From Diplolepis rosae (lineage: Eukaryota > Arthropoda > Insecta > Hymenoptera > Diplolepididae): 64,000 nucleotides of DNA. The stretch lies in contig JAPYXD010000753.1 of NCBI GenBank assembly GCA_030998225.1, forward strand, positions 3,968,001 through 4,032,000, in the 5' to 3' direction. The notes below the pieces were generated by a model, which was not told the origin of the DNA, ran no database searches, and saw only the letters and a list, made by a program, of their open reading frames with translations. A program made the position numbers and the translations under genes. Shown here piece after piece: positions 56,201 through 64,000 of the stretch; position 1 is the stretch's first letter, and the number at the start of each line of letters is the position of its first letter.

Positions 56201-59200
56201 GCAACTTCACATCGTTCAGTAAAAAGAATCCTTCCACACAGAAGTAGAATCTGAGCTGGGTATGAAGAAGGATCTACGACCGAATCTGAGAGACACTTGA
56301 AAAGACTCTGACGCAAAGCGTTTGTCATCCCCTCTTCAAAATTTGCTAACCAGTGAGGAAGGGAATCTGTTATATCAACAGGTTGTAGTAACTTCAGTAC
56401 TTCTCCTTCAGGAGATACAACGCTTTTTATCATATTGTTTTCTATGTCTATGGATCCAACCCCTTGATAGAGTTTTGGCAATTGAGTTTCCAGGCCCTTT
56501 CCCGTGCCTGAAACCAGTTCCAGTAAATCTTCATCGCTCAGGAAATAAAGCCTTGGATACGATGATCTTTTCTCTTCTAGAAACTCATCAAGACTCCTTT
56601 GACAACGATCTAAGAGATCTTTTAAATTCATCAAAGCTGGTAGAGGCAATTTTCTCAATGCAGGAATCCTTGGATCTTTGACTACTTCGTTCATCAGAAA
56701 TCTAAATTCCTTGTCAGCTCTCAACCATCTACCAGAATCATTTGGTGATGCACCACCTCCGTAAACAGGTTCCAGGTAAACCCACTTTCGTTGAAGCATG
56801 CTGAGTATTTTTATTCTCTCTTCCAATTCGTACAAAGCTGCTTCACATCGAGAAACTCGTGATGCAAATCTCTCGTAACCTGGGGCACCTCTTGCGCCTT
56901 CTAACAAAAGTCTAAGTTCACCAGCTCTTGCTAAAATAGCACCATATTCTCCAACTAAAAAAACCTTCACGTTCTTGCTGTCTGTGGCTTCTTGCAGAGG
57001 AAGGGAAGTTATCCCTTCCCAAGCTTCTAATTCGATCAATGCTTGTCGGATTCCACTTTCGGCAGCGGCTCTCTTTGTGATTTCCTTAACACGTTCTGCA
57101 TTTTCTTCAATATTTTTCGAGGAATTTAGTAAGTGTCCCAAAGTAATATCCCGGGGATGAGCAACATCCTTTAGTTGTAAAATTGGTTTTAACTCTGCCC
57201 AGTGTTCTTCAGCCATTTCATCACCCCTGAGAAGTTGAATCCATTCAACACCTGCTCTTATTTCACGAATCTTCCTCCCAACGAAAGGTTCATTTTCAGC
57301 AAGTTCCTTTCCAATTTTCGTTTGGCCTGTTTCTCGATCCTGAGAATGCAACTGCAGTCTTGTTTCCCAAGAATCCAACCAGTCGTATAGTCTTGGTAGT
57401 CTTCTTCTAGCAACAGACCACTCTTCATCTTCTTGTTTTTTTAATTCCTCAAGAAACTCTGACTGGAATCTGCAATTCAATTCCTCAGCTTCTAATTGAG
57501 CCTCTAAAACTTCAGAACTGTCTTGGTCTTCTTCGAGAATTTCATTTAATTCGAGTCCTATTCTATGACAATCAGATTTCAAGGATTCCCTCTGTTCCTT
57601 CAAGGTTTCCCATCGTTCCTTCAGAGAATTGAGCCAATCAAGAGTAATATCTTCCGGTTTTGTTGACCATTTGGCTTCCCATCTTTCTCTATCGTCACGC
57701 AAGGCCAAAGCTCTGTGACGAAGATTTACTTTAGCATCTTCTACTTCACGCGTCATGATTGCTTGATGTCTCTCCAATCGTTTTGTTAGATTTTCACAAG
57801 CAATATGTGCTCCGCTGATACCTTCCAATTTTTCTCTCGTCCAAGCAGCAAGAACTCTAGCAAGCCCAGTAATTGCTTCCAGTTCTTGAGAAATTCCTTT
57901 AGACTCTTTTTGTATACGAGAGTAGGACTCATAAGCTAAACCAATTTCTTCAACGTTATGTGGTCTACGTTCCAATTCCCTGGCCGAAGATGATAGGAAC
58001 TCGACAACAGCCACTAACCTTGAAGAGGCTTCCGCGCGTAGATCAAAAGACATTCGCTCCCAGTATCTTCGAGAAGCTGATTCCAAATCATTTCGAGCAG
58101 TTGCTGTATCGACAACAATGCACCAGATCTTTACATCACTACCTCTCAGCTTCCCAACTTCCTGGGCCCATTGCTTCGCATCTTTGAAAGCTCTTTCCCA
58201 TTCTTCGGGGCTTTTGCCTTTAAGTCTGAAAAAAAGTTAGACCTGTAAAGTCTAATTATCTAGTTTAAATCACAATCTAACCAAAATCACTTACTGTTCC
58301 CCAGCATCAATTTTAGCTGGTGCAGCCAGAGGTATCCATTTGCACCGAACTACTTCCACAGCGTTGAGAACTACTTCAGCTTCTTTATAAACTCCTCCAT
58401 AGAGATAGGCACACCTTTGAACTAATGAGCTAAAGTCTGCATCATTGTGATCACCGACTCCTCTGAAGTTTGTTGGGATTGCCAGAAACCGACGGATTCC
58501 GGAGTAGAACTTAGCCCTAATCTCTTCTAGTGGTGGTCTCCACTGAAGAGATCCATTACGAAAAGTTAATTCGATTCTGATCTCGGATAATTTTTTCAGC
58601 AAGGATGGAAGAGCCGCTCTGGATGTGAAAAAAAAATTAAAGTTAAGGTAATTTAAGATCTGAAAGTGAACTAACAACAATTCCGTGGACAGCATCTGAC
58701 CTATAAGCAACGCCCAATGCTTTTAATAACTGACGATCCCAATGCAGTTTCCAGGCTTTGGTATTTCCATATTCAGCTTCTACAGAATCCACAATTGCTC
58801 TCATGCTTTTTAGCGTATCTTTCCACGTATTTTGGTTGACTGCTAAATTAACAGCACCACCTTTCAATAAATTTGAAACCAACTCCCTTAAGGTCGTATG
58901 CTTAGCTGCTAATTCTGCATTCTGCTGGGCAAAGAGTTTAACCTGCAAAGAAAATGATATCCTTATAGATTTATAAACTAGCTCAGACAAAATATATGCG
59001 GGTGACATCACTCGCGTTTCGCAATCACATAAAGCTGAGAATATATGGGTTAGTGGGAAAAATTCGTGGTGTATTTGCGTAAAATAGAGATGCTTAAATC
59101 AGAGTGTTAAGATCAATTTATTCGAACCAAATATTCTCCATTATTATTGACAATGTTTCGCCATTTTTCAGGTAGAGCAATGATTCCATTAGTATAGAAC

Positions 59201-62200
59201 TTCTGTGGTTCAAGAAAAGAGACGACGAGTCGTGTAGCTACTGCGGATCCCTTGTGGACAATGCAGAGCACACACTCTTTTTCTGTGCCAGGTGGGGCGT
59301 GGCAAGAGAGGCTGTCGGTCGAGAAGTGGGCGCCCAACTCATACCTAACACGATGGTCTCTCTCATGCTCCAGTCTGAACAAAAATGGATACTTATCGAG
59401 TCATTCGTCACCGAGATGATGAAGACGAGGGAGCTCGATGGGCGTGTAAAGCGCGGCAACAACGGGGGCCAGTAGAAATCGCATCGGGGCCTCCACCCAC
59501 GGCCCTGCGTCTTGGGCGGACTTGGCTGTCCGCGTCGTTCGGGGGAGGAGGGAGAGGGGTTTTTTTGGTTTTAACAGGTATGCTTAGTCCCGTCCTAAGA
59601 GTCTTGTAGAACGTCTATAAAAGATTTCGCCATTTTTCCTCCTCACCAAAAATAAAAAAAAAATAAAAATATAGCACCTTCACCAGAAGCACCACAAACT
59701 TTTTTACAAGCCGGCGAAGCGTTGTCGCCTTTTTCGAAGTGGTATTGTAAAATATAGCAAATTTTCTCTTTATCCTGAACCATTTTGCACTTGAATCAAT
59801 TTTGTAGACCACACCGATTTCAATAGAATTTTTCGCGAAACAAAGCTTTAAGTGTCACCTTTAAAACGCGCGTCAACTGTTGTTAATGCGACTAGAGATT
59901 ACTGAGTTATATTCGCTTTTAACCCCACTTGTCAGAAAGCGCCAGGAACTTTTTCGACTAACCAATACGACGCATAATGAAAGCAATATGGGATGCAAAG
60001 GATGATGCATCTATCTAGAAACGGAAAGTCAACTCTTCCGAGATGATTCTCAAGCGTGCGTGCAGATTGCGTCGCATTTTCTATCCAGCAGGTAACTTAA
60101 AACAATAATATGGAAATTTTTTGCATTTACCAGACGATGTAGTCGAGCAGTATAAGCATCAACAGCGTGAGGATCAGACCAGACAACTCCGGACTGTTCT
60201 TGAACAGCTCGAGCAAGTTCTAGAGCAGCAGAAAGCATCAGAGGTCTTTGTGATGGGACCATACGATCTCCTATGGTGTTATGAAAGTTGGCAATCTGTT
60301 GAAGAGCTCTGGCTCTACTTGCCAAAGAACTTGCTCGCTCTACCAACTCTTTAACTTCCCTCGGTAACTCTACACCTTGTCCAGCTAATGCTCTTGCTTC
60401 TCTGATCAGAGTTGTCAATCGTGGATCATAATTTACTCGCATCATGCTCGTTCCTGTTAGTTCAACGACAGCAGAATCAGTACCTAAGGTCAGTTCCCTA
60501 TTTGAGATTGCATCTGTAATTTCAGAGACCTAGAGAAAAAAGAATCAAAGTTATCATGAATATTGGTATTAGTACTGATTTTAATGACACAGGTCGACAA
60601 AATTTCACAAAACTCCAGGCCCTGGGACCAAACTATACTTTTTCGAAGGGTTTCGTTGCGCTGAATCCGAATCCGACCTCAGAATTGCTCCATCACGTCA
60701 GGTTTTTGAGAGATCCTAACCTACAAGTGCAAGAAACACGATTTTTTGCTATATTCGGGGTTAAATTACACCGCGAATTAATTTTTTTTCTAAAAACTCT
60801 TTACGAAATCTAAAAGTATCATTTTCACCCTTCAAAACTCTTTTTGAATTTTTTAGATATTTTTTATTTCGTGGAGATATCGTTCAATAAAGTTGAGTAG
60901 TTGGTCGTTTTCGTGAATACAACGTTACCGAAAAAAAGTTCGTCCAGAAAGCAGAAAAAAAAATGCGCTTTTATGTTTCTTGGGTTGCTAAATCCAGATC
61001 CAACCTCAGACTTGCTCCATTACCTCGGGTTCTTTAAATTCCCTAACCTAAAAGTGCAAAATACACCATTTTCGCTATATATTCTGTCAAAAAAGTATCG
61101 AGAATTGATCATTCAAAAAGCCCGCTTAAAGAGATTGTCAAAATCTTTTTGACGATAAGTTGGCACCACTGTCCTCTATACTGACGTTAAGGATCCTCTA
61201 GGGAAGGATGAGCCGAATGTTCCCCCACTGAGCCCTCCGCCAGAACAATTGGATCGGAAGTGACGTCATACGCATTGTTGATCGTCTAAAACAAGAACAC
61301 GTTTTAAGGTTAATTTTAGGAGCGAATAGACTTTCCCGTATATAATATGCAGCACAATGTATCAGTTATGGTGCATATATCATAATTAGATACTTATTAA
61401 TATACTCACATTCATTATAAATTACTAAACAAAAACATAACCGCTTAACACTTAACCGGAACTCTCCAGCAAACTCCGCTCGACTAATCCGTATTAGGCA
61501 CGGGGTTCGGCGCATCCTTCCCCACACGTAAAACGAACTCGGCAGTTTGCTCGCTCGCGACAGTGGCGTCACACGCCCAGAGTGTGCGTGCATCTAACTG
61601 CCACACTTTGGCGATCACGCGCCCATAGCTAGCGGCAGGAAATCTGCCAAACTGAAAGAAGCCGATGGTCGGCTTTCAGTTTGGCAGATTTCCTGCCGCT
61701 AGCTATGGGCGCGTGATCTCCCAAGTGGCGCCGCCGTCCCGCCAAAATGTGGCAGTTAGATGCACGCACACTCTGGGCGCGTGACACTACTGTCGCGAGC
61801 AAGCAAACTGCCGAGTTCGTTTTCCGTGTAGAGGATCCTTAATTGACGTGGAGTTTGAGTGCGATCTGTCATTTAGTTTGTTCACAGTGCTCGATGTTGT
61901 CAGTGTATCTCAAGTGTGTTTCGCGACTTTTCCAATGGATAAGAACATCGAACAAAGACTTAGTCTTAAATGTTGCATTGGAAATAGAATTTAGTGTGCG
62001 GAATCGCTGAAAATGTTACAGAAGACTTACGGTGAATCGACTTTATCAACAACACGTGCATATGAGTGACACAGTGGATTAAAAAGCGGTCGAGATGTGG
62101 TGGAAGATTTGCCTCACTCTGGTCGGCCATCAACGTCTACAACTGAAGTTAAGATCGCTAAAGTAAAGGAAATGGTGACTGAAAATCGTCATTTAAGTTT

Positions 62201-64000
62201 AAGAGAGATAGCCGCTGAACTTTCTCTGCCTCGCGAATCAATTCGTACCGTTTTAAACGATTGTTTGGACATGAAACTCGTTGCTGCTCGACTAGTTCCC
62301 AAAGACCATCTCACAAGGCTATCATTGTGAACGAATTTCTGGCCAAAAACTCAACGAATATCATCGAATACCATAAACCATATTCACCTGATATAGCTCT
62401 GGCCGACTTTTCTCTCTATCCAAAACTCAAATTACCACTTCGAGACACCCATTTTCAGTCGATAGAAGACATAAAATAGAATTCGCGGCGAAAACTGAAG
62501 TCGATTCCGGAAAATGCGTTTAAAAAATGTTTAGATGATTGGATTATTCGTTGGCATAACGACGACATAAAAGCACATTATTTTTTCTGCTTTCTGGACG
62601 AACTTTTTTTCGGTAAGGTTGTATTCACGAAAACGACCAACTACTCAACTTTATTGAACTAAGACTTGACGTAATGAAGCAATTCTGAGGTCGGATTCGG
62701 ATTCAGCGCCCAAAAGCCTTTGGAAAAGTATAATCTGGTCCTAGGGTCTAAAAAATGTCGGCCTGTGTAATTGATCATTACCCAGGAATCCACCAGTTGT
62801 TGTCGCTTCGCTTTAGCGTCTTTCGAAGCAGCAATCACCTTTTCAATAACTTCATCATATCCAGGTAAATCAGACAGCAGTTCTTTCCCTAACTTGTGCA
62901 AACTATCCAACCTTAATTCAGATGATCTTGCTGCCTGAACTTCCTGTAAAATTAGTGGAGTATCCAAAAGATTATCCGTGTCAGGACCACCTCGGTAGGA
63001 CTCTAAAAACATTCAAACTAATTTTAAAAACTGGCATGAATGAAACTTCATTTAGTTGATGAATTGGAAGGTCTCTTACCAATTAGATAACCAAAAGATG
63101 AAAACAAAACTTCACGTTCGCTTCGAAGTTCTCGCATGATTCGCTCTCGTTTTATCAGGTCTCTGTATCTTATAAATTCGGAAACAATGGAAACTGAATT
63201 TTTGGCATTTGCTAATTGAGTTTTAAGCTTCTCCGCCACCTTTTTCTCAGCGGGAGCCAAACCATCTTCGAATTTTCGTTTAATTCTTTCCCAGTCCAGA
63301 TCCTTTTCATCTTCGGCTAGCCCTAGAAAAATCATTCTTTTAAAATTCTAATAAAATGTTAGTCTTTACTCGAAGACTTTTTCAAACCCACCTTGAAGAT
63401 CATCAAAGCTTTGGAGCAAAGTATCTGTTCCTAGATTGAGTCTCTCTTTAGATGTTAATAGCCTAGTTAACTGCCGATGCTGAGCTCTGAATTCAGAAAT
63501 TTCCCTACAAGAAATCAGAAAATATTATATTTTACGGTTCTAATCATCTTTTTGAAGGATATGGTACAGACTGGTTACGTGACTATCAAGAAAAACTCAT
63601 TTGACAGGGACGTCCCATGTCCCATAACTTCTCATTGAATTGGGTAATCGGCACAAGAATCTTGGACGTCATTGAACGTCTTAAGAAAATCTCACGGACT
63701 TTAATGTCAGATTTTTTGATTTTCTGAGGACGTCTAATATTTCCGAAAAGTCTTTTAAAAATTAGACGTCTGGAAGAAAACAGACACTGAACTTTTTGGG
63801 ACATTATTAAGACGTCTAATGTCTCTATACAGAATGGGTAGCCTTAATGGGAGAAACCTACCTCAATCGCTTGCCCAGTTTTGAACATTTGCTCGGAGTA
63901 AACTTTGAATCTTTCCAAGGGTGAAGGGAATGATGAGGCCAAAACAAACCAGTTAATCGTTCTGATACGGTAATCCATTTCTCACAGGCTGTGGCTCCCA
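46940..64000 (-). CDS. DYNC2H1: Cytoplasmic dynein-2 heavy chain (DYNC2H1-like), 13 exons, 5' partial
   Basis: Motor subunit of the dynein that carries intraflagellar-transport trains back from the ciliary tip. Exons (5' to 3', descending): 64000-63862, 63504-63392, 63322-63080, 63002-62782, 60529-60131, 58942-58701, 58618-58295, 58225-55211, 55134-50232, 50163-49811, 49745-49012, 48944-48408, 47235-46940. All junctions keep frame and give 3838 residues plus TGA; the N-terminus lies beyond 64000. Counting from the window edge: tail and linker (1 to about 1300); AAA1 loop GPAGTGKTES at 1365; AAA2 GPPGSGKTL at 1648; AAA3 GPDGCGKTS at 1941; AAA4 GRPGAGRKS at 2259; coiled-coil stalk and microtubule-binding tip near 2450-2800 with SMKTFLAKRG; AAA5/6; C-terminal domain ending GIALHLRSS. 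Tip and AAA4 sequences match dynein-2 rather than dynein-1 or axonemal chains. In flies the orthologue is beethoven. Confidence 0.95.
47283..48378. mobile_element. TATCTTTTTCTA-rich element filling last dynein intron
   Basis: Starts CCCTGCTGGAAGTAAAAAGA and ends CTTTTTATTCCCAGCAGGG; TT on both flanks. The left part is T-strand, most of the rest AGATAGAAAAAGATT. 1096 bp of a 1172-nt intron. Confidence 0.88.
48408..48944 (-). CDS. DYNC2H1: DYNC2H1 exon (C-terminal domain)
   Basis: Encodes VVMRASSTKEDKRNRK, a Lys/Asn-rich segment, then RGVNLFWFARPRAFLAAFKQ and SIIVEGLLLT. Joined to the last exon through a split Gly codon. Confidence 0.93.
49012..49745 (-). CDS. DYNC2H1: DYNC2H1 exon (AAA6 / C-terminal domain)
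   Basis: Encodes NGSWILLSNLQLALNWLPRL, RIWLTTEECAGFYPGL, RRRFIPQGWIKEYEWSEADL and GGRMQDDYDMRALKSIL to ALALLK. Confidence 0.95.
49811..50163 (-). CDS. DYNC2H1: DYNC2H1 exon (AAA6 region)
   Basis: Encodes IASKMKAVWFEDVDHIYADN, VLVIQALRPDYLHTALSKWA and LLLSPGADPGPELNAL. Acceptor TTCTATTGCAG, donor GTAAGA. Confidence 0.94.
50232..55134 (-). CDS. DYNC2H1: DYNC2H1 exon (AAA2-AAA5, stalk, MT-binding tip)
   Basis: 4903 nt. Walker A loops: AAA2 GPPGSGKTL (54861-54887), AAA3 GPDGCGKTS (53979-54008 with following Leu), AAA4 GRPGAGRKS (53028-53054). Then the antiparallel coiled coil, tip sequence VLEGVLRLMGIRDTSWNSMK, and AAA5/AAA6. The exon ends at STLPQ; the donor is the unusual GTTGTA. Confidence 0.95.
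55211..58225 (-). CDS. DYNC2H1: DYNC2H1 exon (linker and AAA1)
   Basis: 3015 nt. Encodes the distal tail, linker (LQRKWVYLEPVYGGGA, FPRLYFLSDEDLLEL-like YPRLYFLSDEDLLEL) and most of AAA1: Walker A GPAGTGKTES at 55783-55812, Walker B AWGCFDEFNR, and FITMNPASNDYGGR. Starts after CTTTTTTTCAG; donor GTAAGA. Confidence 0.96.
58295..58618 (-). CDS. DYNC2H1: DYNC2H1 exon (tail)
   Basis: Encodes AALPSLLKKLSEIRIELTFR, RPPLEEIRAKFYSGIRRFLA and PTNFRGVGD, a well conserved dynein-2 tail segment. Donor GTAAGT. Confidence 0.93.
58701..58942 (-). CDS. DYNC2H1: DYNC2H1 exon (tail)
   Basis: Encodes VKLFAQQNAELAAKHTTLRE to LLKALGVAY. Acceptor TTCTTTGCAG, donor GTCAGA. Confidence 0.9.
59090..59900 (-). mobile_element. 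Mariner remnant interrupted by LINE fragment
   Basis: On the - strand an N-terminal transposase piece (KEKICYILQYHFEKGDNASP, near 59680-59790) and the extreme C-terminus (FYTNGIIALPEKWRNIVNNN, 59113-59235) are separated by unrelated sequence that includes a + strand retrotransposon fragment. Outer ends unresolved. It lies in a 1188-nt dynein intron. Confidence 0.7.
59236..59475 (+). pseudogene. Non-LTR retrotransposon ORF2, 3' fragment
   Basis: The + frame reads DNAEHTLFFCARWGVAREAV ... VSLMLQSEQKWILIESFVTE with a stop at 59473-59475. This fits the C-terminal cysteine/histidine region after the reverse transcriptase of R1/Jockey-type LINEs. The reverse transcriptase itself is absent. Confidence 0.65.
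60131..60529 (-). CDS. DYNC2H1: DYNC2H1 exon (tail)
   Basis: Encodes VSEITDAISNRELTLGTDSA and MMRVNYDPRLTTLIREARAL to TARLHRL, including DRMVPSQRPLML. 399 nt, phase 0 at both ends. Confidence 0.92.
61523..61830. repeat. GC-rich palindrome, ~140-bp arms
   Basis: Left AAACGAACTCGGCAGTTTGC ... CTAGCGGCAGGAAATCTGCC pairs with right GGCAGATTTCCTGCCGCTAG ... GCAAACTGCCGAGTTCGTTT, centred near 61665. The right arm holds about 26 extra bases. An outer pair (AAGGATCCTCTA near 61190 and TAGAGGATCCTT near 61830) hints that it is part of a ~650-bp unit. Confidence 0.85.
61935..62640 (+). pseudogene. Mariner-like transposase, broken
   Basis: Starts MDKNIEQRLSLK, then in-frame stops near 61994 and 62067. 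A paired-domain-like stretch follows (VEDLPHSGRPSTST, LSLREIAAELSLPRESIRTV), then a jump to the C-terminal part (KPYSPDIALADFSLYPKLKL, IRWHNDD). The catalytic core between them is deleted. Not functional. Confidence 0.8.
62782..63002 (-). CDS. DYNC2H1: DYNC2H1 exon (tail)
   Basis: Encodes ESYRGGPDTDNLLDTP to KRQQLVDSW. Donor GTAATG. The open frame continues into the intron as transposon-derived sequence, which is not part of the protein. Confidence 0.9.
63080..63322 (-). CDS. DYNC2H1: DYNC2H1 exon (tail)
   Basis: Encodes LAEDEKDLDWERIKRKFEDG through VLFSSFGYLI. Acceptor TTTTTCTAG, donor GTAAGA; 243 nt. Confidence 0.9.
63392..63504 (-). CDS. DYNC2H1: DYNC2H1 exon (tail)
   Basis: Encodes EISEFRAQHRQLTRLLTSKE...LLQSFDDLQ. 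Acceptor TTTCTTGTAG, donor GTGGGT; 113 nt. Confidence 0.88.
63590..63840. mobile_element. GACGTC-type element in dynein intron
   Basis: Contains GGACGTCATTGAACGTC, GAGGACGTCTAATATT and AAGACGTCTAATGTC words. Ends are degraded (left TTGGGTAATCGGCAC). The intron, 63505-63861, is 357 nt. Confidence 0.55.
63862..64000 (-). CDS. DYNC2H1: DYNC2H1 exon (tail), truncated by window
   Basis: Frame reads ACEKWITVSERLTGLFWPHH with the dynein-2 tail pattern FWP...HPW. Donor GTAGGT. The upstream part is outside the window. Confidence 0.88.

Larger units (their letters stand above)
60588..62767. mobile_element. Composite TIR element filling a dynein intron
   Basis: Inverted ends CACAGGTCGACA and TGTCGGCCTGTG, with arms continuing through GCTGAATCCGAATCCGACCT and GTTGAGTAGTTGGTCGTTTT. 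A diverged direct copy of the left-arm text recurs near 60980-61080. Inside are a large palindrome (61523-61830) and a mariner transposase remnant (61935-62640). The target duplication is not clear. 2180 bp of a 2252-nt intron. Confidence 0.75.

Noticed and set aside
62659..62781. Extension of the dynein frame into PRTRLYFSKGFWALNPNPTSELL
   Set aside because: It is the TIR text of the intron element; the GTAATG donor at 62781 joins in frame with the next exon.

Overview
The window is nuclear DNA of an animal, most likely an insect. It is AT-rich, its genes have many short introns (most 65-82 nt, with GT-AG ends), and it is full of mariner-type and other terminal-inverted-repeat (TIR) elements. 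A hymenopteran would fit, but nothing read here proves the order. I saw no viral genes and no CRISPR array.

Two protein-coding genes run tail to tail. On the + strand, 20672-38500 is a complete 11-exon type IV diacylglycerol kinase (rdgA / DGK-zeta/iota type). The spliced exons give 3879 nt, an open frame of 1292 codons plus stop. The protein has an acidic and serine-rich N-terminus, two C1 domains, a basic MARCKS-like patch, the split kinase catalytic and accessory domains, and C-terminal ankyrin repeats. On the - strand, 64000-46940 holds 13 exons of a cytoplasmic dynein-2 heavy chain (DYNC2H1 type, the retrograde intraflagellar-transport motor). About 3838 residues are in the window; the 5' end lies beyond base 64000. 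The two proteins act in different processes (lipid signalling and ciliary transport); their adjacency suggests no shared pathway.

The rest is repeats. Bases 1-19800 carry a higher-order satellite (about 290-3330), a 164-bp tandem array rich in GACGTC (about 5060-7960), MITEs, a 640-bp inverted repeat, nested motif-rich elements and a region rich in GGTTCCTA/TAGGAACC (about 17160-19330). The introns and the gap between the genes carry many more.

The most notable pattern is a set of non-autonomous elements that look different inside but share CCC...GGG ends and 2-bp target duplications. Each interior is filled with its own short motif: GACGTC, AACGTT, CGACGTCA-like, TATCTTTTTCTA or TCGGATT. 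Several sit inside otherwise 70-80-nt introns and account for nearly all of the extra intron length. Nested insertions and empty sites within the window support the 2-bp duplications directly.
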